DNA of 64,000 nt from Strigops habroptila (lineage: Eukaryota; Chordata; Aves; Psittaciformes; Psittacidae): contig NC_044277.2 of NCBI RefSeq assembly GCF_004027225.2, forward strand, positions 28,906,995 to 28,970,994. Reading direction: 5' to 3'. Positions 39,373 through 53,300 of this stretch are shown one piece after another (position 1 is the stretch's first letter; each line of letters begins with the position of its first letter). A program made the position numbers and the translations under genes. The notes under the pieces are model-generated. The model had not been told where the DNA came from and did not search any database. It saw only the letters and a list, made by a program, of their open reading frames with translations.

Positions 39373-42300
39373 GGGGCTCCCGCCGCGCCCCGGCCCCTTC
39401 CACGCCGAGCCCCCGCCCGGCCAGTCCCGCCCCCGCCGGCGGCGGCAAGAGCGGGCACGCCGCTCCCTCCCGCCGCCTCCCGCACACACTCACCCGCAGC
39501 CGCTGTGCGCACCCAGCTGCGCCCAGGAGCGGGCGGACTCGGCCACAGCCGCCCGCCGAGGGGTGTCACGGCCTTAGTGCTTCTTCCGACACAAACACCA
39601 TCCAGCACCTGCCCGGCGATAGAGCCCGGGGCGCTGGGCTCTGGCACCCAGGGGCTCCAAACCAGGCTCTGGGGTTTGAGTTCCAGGGAATTGTTTTAAG
39701 TCTGGGGCACTAAATCCTGTATTATGCTGTTTATTACATATCATGCTTTTTATGGCTAATTCAGGAACAAACAAGTATAGGGCATCATATGGCACAGTGA
39801 CAGAGCAATAAGGAGTCAGCACCCCAGAGCAGTTCACTAGGTTTGATTGCAGGCCTGCCCAGCATCCCCCCGCATCCCAGTGGTGTACCACTACAGCGAT
39901 CCGTGGCTTGCTGTGGCTTGGGAGCAGACCTGTTACATACACACAGCAATCAGGTAGCAAACAAGATCAGTCAGAATGAAGAGCTAATGCAGGTACTTGC
40001 ACTGCACAGGAAAAATCAAAGCCTGGATGCAGCCTTGGTAGCTTGGGTTTAGTCCATATTGAACTGCGATACCCTAATTCCTCCTTCTTAAGGGAAAACA
40101 CAGCAGCTGCCACTGCTGCACACTGGTGCATAAAATAAATCATAAAATATACACCATTACCAGGCCCCGTGAGGTTTGGGACAATCTTTTGCCAAATTCT
40201 GTCGGGTGAGCAGAGAGATTTACTGGAATATTCTGTGAAAAAGCTGTGATTTCTAAGTCACAACAGAAATCCCAATTCCAGTGTATCCCCAAGGTTTGTT
40301 TCCAGCATCAGGGTTATGCCAATCACTACCTCTTTTGGCCTTGTCTCAGGCTGGATGGACCCCAGATCTACTTTGTCCTGACCAGAAAAACAAAAATCTG
40401 AAGACACGCCTGGGGTTTTTTGGTGGCACAGCCATGGCTGTTTCTCTGCTGACGCTTTTGTGAAGGAGTTTGAAACTGAGGTGTCAAAACCAGAGAAGAC
40501 AGCAAGGGCTCTGTGCTGGTTCCAGCATTTCACAACAGGGGAAGCTGCTGTGAATCCAAATGTTTTGGTGCAAGGCAGGCACTTCCCTTTACGCTTTGCA
40601 GTGATGCAACATAGTAGAGCTAAACTGAATCAATTTGAAGGTTCAGTACTTTCTAGAAAAGGTCAAATTTGTCACACACTAAGTCATCAGCTCGTTTTTC
40701 AGCTGAGATTTTTAAAGAAATCCTTCTGTTTAACTATCCTTCCCTGTGGAGCTGCCTTTAATTACCTTCCACTTCTCTGACTATATGCTTGCTTTTAATA
40801 TGCAAACAACACCATAGCGTCTGCTAGTCAGGCAGCAAGCCATGTTGCTTTTTTGTCATTAAGTAGGTGTATTGAAACACAAGACTTTCAACTTCCTTCC
40901 ACTTTTATCTTTGTTTTTTTTTCTTTCTTTGTTTTGTGCAAGAGACTTCGGAGTAAATTTTAAATTAGGCTGATCATTGCCGCCTAATTCATGGTAGCGG
41001 AACCGAAATGCTGTCCATCCTGAAGTTCTTTTCTAGTTGTTTACAGAAAGGATAAAAGAGAAGCAATTCAGAGATTAGGAAGTCTTCAGTCTTGTAAAAT
41101 GGGGACAATTTCTAGAAATAGAAATCTTGGCTTTACTCCTTGTATGCTAGCAAAGAATATCGGATCCACATTTCTGCAGTGCTGCCTGCAGATGGCTGAA
41201 GATATGCAAAGAGTATTCAGGTATAAGTGCTGATAATGCAGCAGAAGATGTAAAATCCACTATTTCCATCTAGTGGTGAGACAGTATTCCTGGATCTAAA
41301 GTACAGGGCGATCCAGCTACCCACCTGGGCAAAATATTGCTACGTTTTTGAATCCCCCCACAAGTCATTTGATTTGATTTATTCGCCTTACAAATTCTCC
41401 AGATCTAGGCATGCCAGTTCATGTAAGATGTAAGAAGAAATGAGGAGCTTATCTCTCTTTTCCGAAATGCAGACTGTTAGGGTATAGTGAAAAATCTACC
41501 TCAATTTTTACAAAAATCCAATGATTTGCAAATTAATCCAGTGATATGGGTTACTGGCTGTCAGTGCCACACCTCAAAACTTCTTTGAAACAGAATAGTG
41601 CTGAAATCTGTGGTATCTCACATAGCAAATAAAGTAACCAGAGGGACCAGAGATGTATCCTTCTGGAAAGGTACAAGTGGACTGGGCTACAAAACAGACG
41701 TTATTTTTCTACGGTGACAGAAACATATATATTGCTCAAAGATGGCTTTTACTTTAGGAGCCAAAATAAAATGGTCAGATCTTCAGAGATGCTTGGACCA
41801 CAGGGATCCATCTCTGTAAATCCCAATTCCTGCCTGGTTTGAGGCTGGCATCACAGTCAAATGTGTTTTGCATGTGTGGTCTCCTCTCTAGATACACTCA
41901 AAGAGAAGCAGCGAATACATGTATTCGTATGGAAAGTGTTGAATTCCTATGTCATGTATTACTGTTTCAGCACAGACAGCTGGAGTTCTCTGAAGTTATG
42001 CCCATTTCCACGTTAAACTATACATTGTGCAAGAGCAGGAGAATCAGATTTACAATGAGAAGTGTAAACTTTCCTGTGGAAATTAGCTGCATGGAAAGCA
42101 CGTAGCCAGAGTTAGGAGCAACCACCACCCTGGCAGCTTGGGCCTGCCAGAGTGAATGTTTTCCCAAGGTAGTCAAGCCCTTTTGTCTTGGAGGAGGGAG
42201 GATATTACAGTCCTTCATTACCAAGTGCAAAGGAAAGGACCAAGGCAACAGAGTGCACAGAGACCTTCATTCTACTCCTTTGGGCAAGTGTGTGTCGTGC

Positions 42301-45106
42301 AATGATGCTTCATCTGACATGAGAACTGGGAGGCTGTGGCCAGCAGTGTTTGAGGTTTCTCTTCACGTAGCCATAGCATTACCCCATGCAAGCTAAGCCA
42401 TATTTTGTCTTTTGGAGTCACAATACCTGCTGCTTGGGCAGGGCAGAGCACCACCTCCTCATCTGCAACATATCGCTGATCAGGTTGGTGTAACTTTTTC
42501 CCTAGACCTTTATTCATTAAACTGCCCATATGTTTAACTTGAAAGGAACCCAATCTGATAGTACTATACTTTGCTTTACTGTGTAAAAGGGAGGATCTTC
42601 CTTTCTTTCTGGTATACAGGCATATTGTGTATATATAGCACCTTCTCTAAGTGGTAGGCAATCTTCTAGACAAGATTAACTCTTAGGAAAGCCTTAAAAA
42701 ATTGCCAGGAAAATTGGACACCACAGCCCAAATTTTACTTTTCATCCTGTCCCTAGCTGTGGAAAAAATTAAAGCAGTCCCTGAATAATAGTTACTCACC
42801 CCCAAGGCATGGATGAGAAAAATTGCATAGGTAGCACAGCTTCGTTTCTGTTTCCTTGTTGTACAAGTGTGGTTTTCCCTTCCCAGCCGTGTCATCACTG
42901 GGCAGACATGATGAAACACGTGTTATGGTTGCATAGGTGGCCTAGGTAAGCTTTACACCAGCTCAAGAGCTGTTTTCTTGGGCAATACAAGACCAGAGAT
43001 TATGAAGCAACTCATGAACCTGCAAGTTTTAATTTGTATGTCAATAGGCACAAGATCTTCCACCGTATCAGCATTTTGTTACCTCTGAGCTAAAAGAGCT
43101 GGGTATAGCCTGTGTTTTATCAACAAGCTTTGTGTGATACATCTCAGTTTTCAAGTCAAAACAAAACTATCTTACTGTCCAGCATGACTTACTTGAAGGA
43201 GCACTGGTCCAAGGAGTCCTTGCTGTGAATCTGGCACTGCTGTCTCTGCTCTGAGGGGCCAGCTGTCGAGGACAGGCAGGCTCACGTGTGCCTGCACTCA
43301 GTGCCAAGCCAGACAGAGGCCAGATCCCTGCCGATGTGCCCAGGCATTACTATAATACAACTACCACTCTGACAACCTCAGTGTACGTCCTGTATGCTGT
43401 CAGCAGCATGTTCAAAGCAAGCTTAAAGGGAAATGCTTACATCAAGGTCAAAGTTTACTGTGGCAGTGGTGTGACAGCTCACCAGTTGTACCCTGCCTCA
43501 GTGACAGGAGAGAAAGCTCCAGAGCTTGCAGTGACCAGAAAGAGCACTCCAGGTTTCATTTCCCTCATTCCAGACAAAAACGACCTGACGTCAGTTGCAG
43601 CCCAGCTTACAGTGACTGCAGATATGTGAGTTTGTGTCTAATTTTGGAAGCTTCGAAAAAACTCTTTGCTTAGCAGCAGTATCTACCCTGAATAGCAAAC
43701 ATCCACACATTAGTATAAAAATGCTTTTTTTTTATTTCGAGAGTTTGATGATCAGCATAGTCATTGCAATGTTAAAAAAGAAATCAGGATGACTACAAAC
43801 CATCCATAGCTGTAGTTTTAGCACTGAAAAGGCCTTTGATCTGCATAAAAAACCCACACATTAGCAGGGAATACTTGCTCATAGAGGGGACTTTCAGAAA
43901 GATAACACTCTGGTGTGGCTTTTTAGATACCTTAGCTGTACAAAAATTTACCCCAAAGCTCTATAAATAAAGCCAAATAAACCCCCTGACTTTGTCCTTC
44001 TTCTGCAGCCTGGAACAATAAGGACATAAGGGCAAGGAATGGCAAAATTATTTGGAATAAATAATGATGAAAGAAACATTTCTACCAATTATGACTGATT
44101 AGCCTCTGACATTTAGAATCACGTTACAGATGTGCTCACTGGATTTTGGAAAAGGTGTATAAAGTTTTAGCATTATTTTTTGATTTTATAAGTAGGGTTT
44201 CATTACTAAGGATATTAATCAACCACTGTGAAGGTAACTTCAGGAAAAGGGTTTAATTTATAGTTATAATAACTGCACTACTTTTCATTCTCAGGATGTC
44301 ACCAAGGAGAGAGCATCACAGCTACAGATATCTGGAGGGCAGAGCCTGTCACTTATTCTCTACGCAGGAAGGGTTTTCCCTCTGTGATGTGGATACCAAT
44401 ACCTTTCCCAGCAGCATTGGACTGAGAGGGACTGCAACTGCTACTCTTCATGTTGAGCAAAATGCTATTGTAAAGCTTTAGGAATATGTGTAGCCTGCCT
44501 ACCAGATTAGGGCTCCCTCCCAAAGGACTTCATCCTGGGGCAAAAAGAGCTTAGGTGTGAAACAGACCCCTGGGGCACTGTTGATGAAGACTAGCTGTTG
44601 ACAAAAAGCACGTCTCCTCATACCTGTGTGTGGCAGGAAGAGAGAGGTCCTCTGGGGTGTCTATCGCTCAAGCATTAGCTTCCAGGCCTGACTCTCCTTT
44701 CAGAAAAGACCTCCTCTATCATGGGCTGTAGAAGAACTGAGGGAAAAAACATTTGGAAGCTTAAAGCTAGTTTTTACTATTATACAGTTCCCAACACAAT
44801 GATTTGCCAAGCACGTTGACTGCATGACTTGTGTTCAAGATGTCTTCTAAGAAAATTCCTGCCTCTGGCATCTCAGGCAACCATGCAGGACCAACAGGTA
44901 TTCTCCAGTTTGCTCTTCTAGACTTAAAAAGCCTCGTGGCATTTGGGGTTACATCTTTGATTCCTTCTCTAGATATGATCTTGCATATCTAACATCTAGA
45001 CCAGAGAAAATCTATAAGGAGGTAAGGAATTACGTTGCAGTTCCGTGATTTTTTTTCCTGTGCTTCTGCCACAAGATAGTTTTTGGTACCAATTCTGGCA
45101 CTTTTA

Positions 45107-45134
45107 TGTGCAGCTTAACATGTGCAGCTTAACA
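45107..45134. repeat. Perfect 14-bp tandem duplication
   Basis: TGTGCAGCTTAACA occurs twice with no gap. This is a small local duplication in intergenic DNA. Confidence 0.9.
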
Positions 45135-46436
45135 TAATACTGATCCATCTCTGCAAGGGAAAAGAGGCAGTAATCATCCCATTCTTAAATTTGCAATTTC
45201 CAGTAAATACTTTGAAATTCATTTGAGAAGTGGATTTTGAAGACAAGTTCTGTAAAGCCCCATCTAGAAAAAGAGACTTTAAAAACTCCATGAGAATAAT
45301 TATTGTTTCTTTTATTTGTGCAAGTGATTTAAACCACTCAGATTCACCAGTAATGAAATGCTAATTCAGTGAATCTGTGTAAGAACTGTGTTTGAGATGA
45401 CAAATTTGCTGGCTTGGCATGCTGACCATGCTGTTTCTACAGCAAGGCTGCTCTTTGACTCCTTGCTGCAAAAGGGTGGAGGGGTCAAAAGAAACAGAGA
45501 AGTAATGGCTGAGTAAGGAAGGAACATGCTGCTTTGCCTCATGCCTGTCCTCTAAACTTCCTGCAGGGATTGCCAGTCTGTGTTGTGAAAACCTGTCCAC
45601 TGAGAACTCATCTTTCCCAGGCTTTGCTCCTATTGACTGAGCATTCCCTTCACGAACAGGTCTGCTGGCCCACTTTTCCAACTATTTTGTCTTAAAAGAA
45701 ATGTTCCCTTCCTGTATAAGGAAGTCAAACTTGCTTCATCCAGTGAAGAACAATATAGAGATCTCCTTTTGATATGCTATTAAAAATCTGCTGGCAACAC
45801 CACCAGTATGTAGGATGCAGTCTCTACACTTGCTTCAAGCCAAACTGAGTCTCTATGCTTACCTTAACTCTGCTTCCAAGTGCCACTTTGAAACTTAATG
45901 AGACACAAACCAAAAGAGGTTGGCAACTCCTTTGCCCTCACACCTCTAATACCTATTCCTGGGCACAGCCTTAGTTTTGTAAAATCTTGAGAACGCCAGC
46001 TCAGTGTGAAGACAATTTGTTGTTAAGTAAAAGATGATCAGGAGCAAAGCAGCACCTCTAACTATTCGTGCTGCTCTGTTCCAACATTTCTCAACATACA
46101 GAACGAGGTTGAGCAGGGAGAACAAATAGTGGTCTACCAGGAGCAAAGCACCTTGGCTGCTTGAAGCTACTGCAAGGTCTTGGCAGACAATAAAAAAGGC
46201 TCAAAAGAGTGACTCAGGCCTTCCAGGAAGAGGGTGAGCCTGGATGAGATCAAATAGTACCAGGAAGGAAAAACTCTATTACACCAGAAGAAGGGAAGGA
46301 GAGAAGTGCACTGGGGAAAAGCACTACTGGTAGGTGACCTGTCAGTCTGAAGGTGACTCCAAATCTTCTGTGGAGAAGCAGGCCTGGCGTCCAGAGAAAC
46401 TGGTCGCACATGTAGTTGAAGAGGTGGGCAGTAAGC

Positions 46437-46492
46437 CAGCAATTCTTAAACTGCGAGAGGTGTGCACACCTGCAAAGGGAGAGTGCAGAAAA
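46437..46492. mobile_element. Possible hAT-like terminal fragment
   Basis: CAGCAATTCTTAAACTGCG followed by GGTGTGCACACCTGC resembles the CAGNGGTTCTYAAACTG plus GTGC/GCAC hairpin start of hAT/MER5-like elements. Only one end is visible, so this is weak evidence. Confidence 0.3.
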
Positions 46493-47085
46493 TGCATTTG
46501 GGAGCAAAAGTCTTGAAAACTGTTCAATGCAGTGCGAGGATTTTAAGGGGGGCGAGGGGAGGGGGGTTCCTTATACCATATAAACTCCTTGGTCATTCAA
46601 AATTCATATATAGTAGAGGTGAAAAACTAGGAAAAGCCAACCAAAATGAATGCATTCTTCACATCCAACAGGGCAAATACTTGTGGGCAACTTTCCGAAA
46701 TTAGTAGATGACACCTTTTGCACGTTCACAAACAGCAAAAATGTGTTAGATTGCAACATTTTCAAAATAACTGAGATTTAAGGCATCTTCCACTCCTCAA
46801 GTGCGGTTTGCACAGCAATACTGTACTGCACCCAGTTTTTCCTACAGTATGCAGCACCAAGTTGTCCAAACTGAGATCCCCACAAATAACAAAGAACAGA
46901 ATTAGCACTGGCATACATGAACTAGCTCTGACAGCATGTTTCTACTTGTTTCTACCCTGCAAAAAAGCCATCAAGACATTGCAATTTTGTACTTACTTGG
47001 GCCAGCTAGTAGTTAAAACTTGCTGTGGAAACATTCACTAACACTGCTGCTCCTGGCTGAATTCTTTAATAAAGACACCATTTTC

Positions 47086-47149
47086 TTTTCCTAAAATCAA
47101 TGCTATTCAAAAAGCATTGATTTTCCTAAAATCAATGGTATTTAAAAAG
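47086..47149. repeat. Imperfect 29-bp tandem duplication with embedded hairpin
   Basis: Two 29-bp copies beginning TTTTCCTAAAATCAATG (47086-47114 and 47121-47149) differ at two bases and are separated by CATTGA. The arms AAAATCAATGC (47093-47103) and GCATTGATTTT (47114-47124) also form an 11-bp perfect inverted repeat. Confidence 0.9.
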
Positions 47150-48599
47150 GATCTGAATGGCACATTCATCTGTTTCAGGACAATTTTCCCTACGCATTGA
47201 GAAGGACTTCTAAATAAATAGGCATTTGTACAAGGAACAGGTCTAAGATTATTCTAATCATTGTTTTAAATCTCCAGGTATTATAGATCTAGGCATTTTA
47301 ATATCATCACCTGCTATCAGATGCCCTACATGGGTGCTGTGTTTGTATCTAGTTAAGCCTAGTGGTTTTAGGGCCTGATCCAGGTCCTTTTATATTTAGG
47401 CAAGTGACCACATTTTTGGTGGGGTATACTAATCAAGATTAGTGTGCTAGAGAATATTAACATGCAAAGTCAATGCTCACCAGCCACGCTTTGTTCTGCG
47501 TGACTGACCTTAATACCCTCTACATCCACAGCCCCAGACTGTGCTTGTCAGGAAGTGTCAGAGCAGCAGGTCACTTGGCTTTGTTTCAGTCAAACAGCAG
47601 CAGAAATTGACACCATATGAACAGCTTGCAGCAAAGTTATCTAAATGCTTAGGGAAGAAATTCATTAAAGATTATCGTTAGCATACTTGAAAAATTAATT
47701 CATACTTTTATCTACGTGGTACAGGAAGAGCAATTTTCTACATATTAGCATAATAATCACCAGAGGATTACCTCTTTGCCCATATTGCTTGTTTATATCA
47801 CTTCAGTATCTTGTAGTCTCAAGAGTGAATGGTTTTAGCTTTATTTTTTTATCCTGTATGTTTTCCTTTCTACTTTACATATTCAAATCCTAGTCATTAT
47901 TTCTGTTTCATGCACAAAACATTGGAGTTTTACCACTGCAAGTTTCAGCTACTAGCACATGCACCAAAAGTAGCATCAGCCAACACTTTGTCCACTGAAT
48001 CGTCAGTCATCTCTCGACAGCTACGATACAGGCCCTTGGCCTAACCCAAGCAAAAAGACTGGGCATCTCTGAGTTAAAATGAAAGAACCCAGCTAGAGCT
48101 TGTCTTTACACAGCAGGAGTAAAGAAAAAAAAGAAACTCAAAACAACTCCTTTCTTGAACAGTGGAAAGGATTTATTTTGGCTATAAAAAGCCTGAACTA
48201 GGATCTTATTTTTCTCCCTTTTCTCTTCTTAAATATAAATCACAGTCGTGGGCTATAGAAACTTATTATTGCTATACACTATAAACACTTAATATTGCTT
48301 AATCCCTATTTTACTCTTTAAGTACTTACAAATGGCTAATTATTTAAGATGGATGAAAGTGCTTCACATTAAAACCTAAGTTTTACATACTGATACCATT
48401 GTAAAAACTGTCAAAGGAAAAAAAGTTGCAAAAATCACTGATATATTACAATAAGAGGGCTTTTGAGCATATGAATACCTCATTAACAAGGGAATGTATA
48501 ATTCTGCAGTGTTTTTCCACTTGAACACTTCTCACTTTCCCTGTAAGGCTACTTCAACTAAAGCCATGCTATATGATGTTCTTTTAAACTGAGGAAAGC

Positions 48600-48626
48600 A
48601 AAACAAAACAAAACAAAACAAAACCA
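48600..48626 (+). repeat. (AAAAC)n microsatellite
   Basis: Five AAAAC units run in a row, followed by a decayed AACC-rich end. Confidence 0.85.
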
Positions 48627-49851
48627 AACCCCAAACTGTCCTTCGACCCACCTTATTTCTGTTTGGTCTACTTTCTAGGATACTCTTCCAGCTTGACAGG
48701 ATTTAAAATCCTCTCACTTTCAGATGCTATTGTAACTCCTTCACTAGAAGGGACCTCAGTAGCAGGTTCAGGAGCTCAGCACTCTGAAACCACTTGGAAG
48801 AGTTGGTGGCCTAATATAAAAAACAGGTAACAGACTGCAGAGAAGGTGTTCATCCCTAACCAAGCCACTCACATCTGTTGTTCCCACATCAAAACTTCAT
48901 TGACCCATCTGCCTCCATCATCTGATCTCTCTCTTCTGTTTGTTGTAAACACACAGGAGGCCTGCATAAAATATCATCGAATGTCTTTAGCACAGCTCTG
49001 CTTCTCTACCATGTTGCATTGACTTCAGCATCCTGGTGAGGACACTGCAATGAACTACCTTGACAGTGCTATTTAAAACAATGCTGCTTTCAGAAAGGAC
49101 AGCATCCATTCAGAAATCTTGGCAAAAGGCAAAACTAATTTCAGATTTGTGCCCCCTTTGGAAATACACATACTACAGATTTATAGAAGTCAGGCATCTG
49201 ATTAACAACAGGTAGAACTAATGCCTCTCAACAGTCCTTCACCTGCAATTCTCAAAACTGGAACTTGAATTACATTTTCATTGTGAATTGAACTAGAACA
49301 AAACTGATGCACATGAAATACGTGTACAGTTGACACCTTCACCTGCACAGCCTGAGGAGAGATCAACCCTCCCAAACCCACAGAGCTTTGCAACACAGAT
49401 GAGACACCCAAGCATTTACTTTAATAAATAATAGGGTTGGGCATAGGGCTATAAACAGCAAATAAAGCTTTCCCTTTGATCTTTATAAAATATTAAAAAA
49501 ATCTCCCAAAAGTGACAAAAAATATTACAAAACTGAACTTCAAAGATAGCCCTTTTCTCCAATTATCAAAAAAATCAACCTACCTTTCCCCTTAAGCTAA
49601 ACTTTGCTACTTTTATGCAGGATGAGTCGCTCTACTGTGTGTTCACAGCCCCATTACCTGGTTACGTTAATTGAGGAGCTAAATTTAGCAAATCTCAGAC
49701 TTTCTTACAAAAGAGAGGAAGAAAATGGCAGGGACTTAGCAACAGAGGTATTATAAACACAGTATTACAAAATCTACTCTGTACGTGCAGCTTGGTGTCC
49801 CTCAGCTAAGTCAACGATAAATACTTTCAAGGTTGTCTTCAAACATTTGTA

Positions 49852-49857
49852 TTTAAT
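49852..49857 (-). terminator. Candidate MRPL53 poly(A) signal ATTAAA
   Basis: I saw no AATAAA on the minus strand in the roughly 400 nt after the stop. The variant ATTAAA (plus strand TTTAAT) lies about 400 nt past it and is the nearest plausible signal. Others may exist further on. Confidence 0.4.
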
Positions 49858-50254
49858 AATTTCAAAAAATAATAACCACTCCAATAATATTTTGCGTTCG
49901 CTGTACAGAAATTTTGAGGAAATAATGTCCAGAGATCCGTCTTCACTGTAATATTAATAGCTAATATGCATAATTCACATTTATATGCAAACACACATGA
50001 TATTAGTCCAACGTGCAGATGACAGAGGCAGCTGCTTACAAAGATGCATTCATACATCTTAAGACATGCTGACCCACTAGTGTTCGAAGATTTGCTGATC
50101 CACTATGCTCTAAACACTTCGTTCTGCTGTGTGTTAAACTGGTCAATGTTTGGCCATTTCTCTCTTGCAGATTTCGTTGCACAGGAGAAAAGCCTTCTGT
50201 TCAGCCTACTGTTTTTAACACATGTAAATGCAAACACAGTTGTTTTTCCATTCC

Positions 50255-50382
50255 TCAGGGATTCTTCTTCTTGCTTTTCTGTTCTTCCTTAATCTCTTTT
50301 GCCTTACACCTGGTCCCCAATGCTGTTAACATTTCTGCTGTCGTCAGGTTGGCTCCCTTCATTATCAGTCGATCTCCATCAA
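50255..50382 (-). CDS. MRPL53: MRPL53 coding exon 3 and stop
   Basis: The terminal exon encodes residues 68-109, from [10 protein letters not shown] to a lysine-rich end (KSKKKNP), followed by TGA at 50257-50255. The acceptor is TTTACAG. The overlapping plus-strand frame at 50044-50292 is an antisense shadow. Confidence 0.95.
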
Positions 50383-53300
50383 CTGTAAAGGGAAAAAATT
50401 CAGGAAGTCATGAATTCTAAATCACAATTACTCAAGTGTGAAGTTCTGTTCTGTATATATAAATCCAAACACCCCATTCATCTTGTCTGATTAGAAAGTA
50501 CTCCACTTACCAAGGAATCTGATTATGCCTCACCCACAAACAAATATACTAAACTGCACACAGTACACATGTAATTTTCATTTCTGTACTGCATTATTGA
50601 AAAATCTGAAACATTTCGCTAGGTATACCTATAGTAAGAACACATATTTGATGATAATGGCTCATACTATGCCCTCAAAATCATCTGACAGAAGGCACAG
50701 AAGGCACTGGAAGGCATAATTTCCACACATGGCTCAGCATTTTAGCAGCATGTTGTCTATGGCCCGTTTAACTTACTTCTTTAGCCAAAATAATGAATTG
50801 GTTTACACAGTCTGGTGGTTGTAATGTTGAAAAAAAAAAAAAAAGGAGGACTAGGATTTCTAAAATTCTGAAAGGAATTATTTTAGAACAGGGAGAAGGC
50901 AGTAGAAGTACTGTACCTAAGTTAATTATTTTTTTGCAAGATTTGCAAATACAAAAAGCCATACTCAAACCCATATACTGCAATACCATGTATGGCATTC
51001 AAGTTCCAGCCCCATGTTTGCCATCTTCAAGGGCTGCAAACTCTTTACTTGTTAAGTAATCAACTCTCATAAAATGAAGAGGTCAGAGCTGTAGCTCTTG
51101 GCATTAGTGAAATAAATTGTTTTGGTTTTATGCTGTGAAAAACATTGAGCTTTACTGCTTAAATCCTTATACATCACAGTTAGAGACAGGCATGGGAAAG
51201 ACAGAGGCACAGAGGGGGAAGAAACACATTGTCAACATATTTCATGTCTGAAATAACTAGACTTTCCCAAGCAAAATGAAGTACATTCAACACTCTTGAC
51301 ATATCTACTGATTCACTAAATATATGGAAGTTTAAAGAAAAAGGGGTAGCAAGGATCAATAATAATGAAAACTTCAATGGGCTACATGACATATTGGTCC
51401 ATTACAGCACAGCAGGAAAGAAGATGCAGCCAGAGAAAAGGACAAAAGCAGATTAGAGCCATCTGTTCACAGCCTAGAATCTGGGCCGCTTCCAGGTCTG
51501 ATGAAATTTTCACCATCAATTCCCTGCCTGCTCACTATACCCTCAAAGGAAATAAAGAAATTTGTTGTACATCAGTTGACCTCATTCTGCAAGTCCCATC
51601 TGCACATGTATGGTCTTATCCATATGACCAGTTCCTTCAAACTACACAGTAAGATATTCAATTGCATAAGCAGCTGAAGGTATTCAGCCTTTCTGTTCTC
51701 AAGACAGAGATGCCTCCACCATGGATAACAGAAAAAAAATTCAGAGTGAACAGATTCTTACATCAAAACAGAGCTACGCTTTACTTCCCTGGAATTGTAC
51801 CTGACTGCAAGGTCACAGAAGTATGTCACTACGAAAGCTGACTCAACCCAAAAGTTAAGTAAGTCAGTTCTTTGATCTAAGATCCACCACATCTAACTAT
51901 AGTAAAAAGACATATATAAACATTTACTAGACATCAAGCTGTTATGACTCCCTGTTCCTTTTTTCCCCTCCCAGCTGCACAACATCTACCTATGGACCAG
52001 AACAAAAAAAAAAGTAAGCACAGTTAAAAAAAAAAAGAAAATCACAGAGAAGACAAGAACATCATAACAACACAAACCTGGAAGGTCTTTTTTTGGCCAA
52101 GATTAAAAATGAGCTCCTTACCAAACATAACATCTACAAGAGGTTCGGATCCATCATGTCTCACATCGGCAGTCACTTCACAGTTTCTGTTAGTGGCCTG
52201 GATTTTTTTATGGTTTATACATCCAAGAAAGTTTCTGAAAATATATGTGAAAATATATTAAGTACGTTGTACATAGAAATTATACAAAGTATATTTCTGA
52301 AACTAATTTGAATATCTTGATATTGCTGGCAACAAAAGTATAAACAAAACAGGATTTGATTCAACAATTTCAGACATACTTCTTATGAGATAATCACTCT
52401 TAAAAATCTAAATGGACAGTCCTTATATGCTAACAGGTAAAAAGCATACCAAAGAATTTTGCAAAAATTCAGTGTATGCACTTCTTGTGTTTCAGCTGGG
52501 TTAGTAACATTAATAAAAGAAAAATCAGCAATTTCCATTTTTATTTATACACTGGTTGCTTGCCAAAGTTTTACTGTTTGGGTTTGACCCAGTATTTATT
52601 TATTTAATATCATTGGTCTCCTGCAGACTTCTGAAATGCCTGACAGCTACTTAACATTCTGGGGGCTTAAAGACATTCTAAGTTAAGTTGTGTTACTAAG
52701 TTCATTTCAAAAGTAGATGTGTCTGTAAAGCTATTGCAAAATGACATTTTACAATTGTTTGGTGCAGAACTTGCATCACCCAAGGAGCATAATAACTTAA
52801 ATTTCTCCAACAGTTAATTACCATGCTAGAGCAGCAGCTGTTGCCCTCTTTCTCCCCTTTACCAGCATTTGGACTAGCGATTACAGACCCTCATCTACAG
52901 GCCCAGCAACTGAGAGGGGAATCTCCCTGGGCAGGCTGGTAAAGCTAAACACACATGCCTACAGTCCAGGGTCTACGCTTAGGCACAGAGATCCTCCTCA
53001 TGTCAGCACAGAATGAATTCACTGGGCATCCTGGTAAAAATGAGCCCTTAAGACAGAGCATCTTCTCATTCTGAAACGTGAAGGTTCTGCCTAGACTAAG
53101 CTACAAAGCTGCGATAAATGCAAGCCTTCAAAGACCATGAGCATGAAAGTTAAAGTACAGCAGATGCATGTGCTTGGGAAAAGGAGGTTTTTCTCCAGAG
53201 AAGGCACAACAGATGCTGCCTTTTCCCTCATTACTTGCTCCCACGAGTCTTCTTACTTTTGGTGGCTACAGTGACAGCAAGTCACAGGGCTCTGCAGTGA

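Larger units (their letters stand above)
38600..39640. promoter_or_regulatory. CpG island over FABP5 promoter, exon 1 and 5' intron 1
   Basis: This stretch is GC-rich and dense in CpG compared with its AT-rich surroundings, and it covers the FABP5 start. It produces several long chance reading frames on both strands (up to 304 codons on plus at 38799-39713). I attribute these to lack of stop codons in GC-rich DNA. The edges are estimated by eye. Confidence 0.8.
39700..49850. other. Intergenic between MRPL53 3' end and FABP5 promoter
   Basis: About 10 kb have no recognisable gene. They contain small duplications (45107, 47086), an (AAAAC)n repeat and a weak hAT-like end (46437). An unexplained 113-codon plus frame lies at 43288-43629. 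Confidence 0.65.

Noticed and set aside
38799-39713. 304-codon plus-strand frame
   Set aside because: It lies in the FABP5 CpG island antisense to exon 1. It is Pro/Arg/Ala/Gly-rich, has no recognisable domain, and is explained by few stops in GC-rich DNA.
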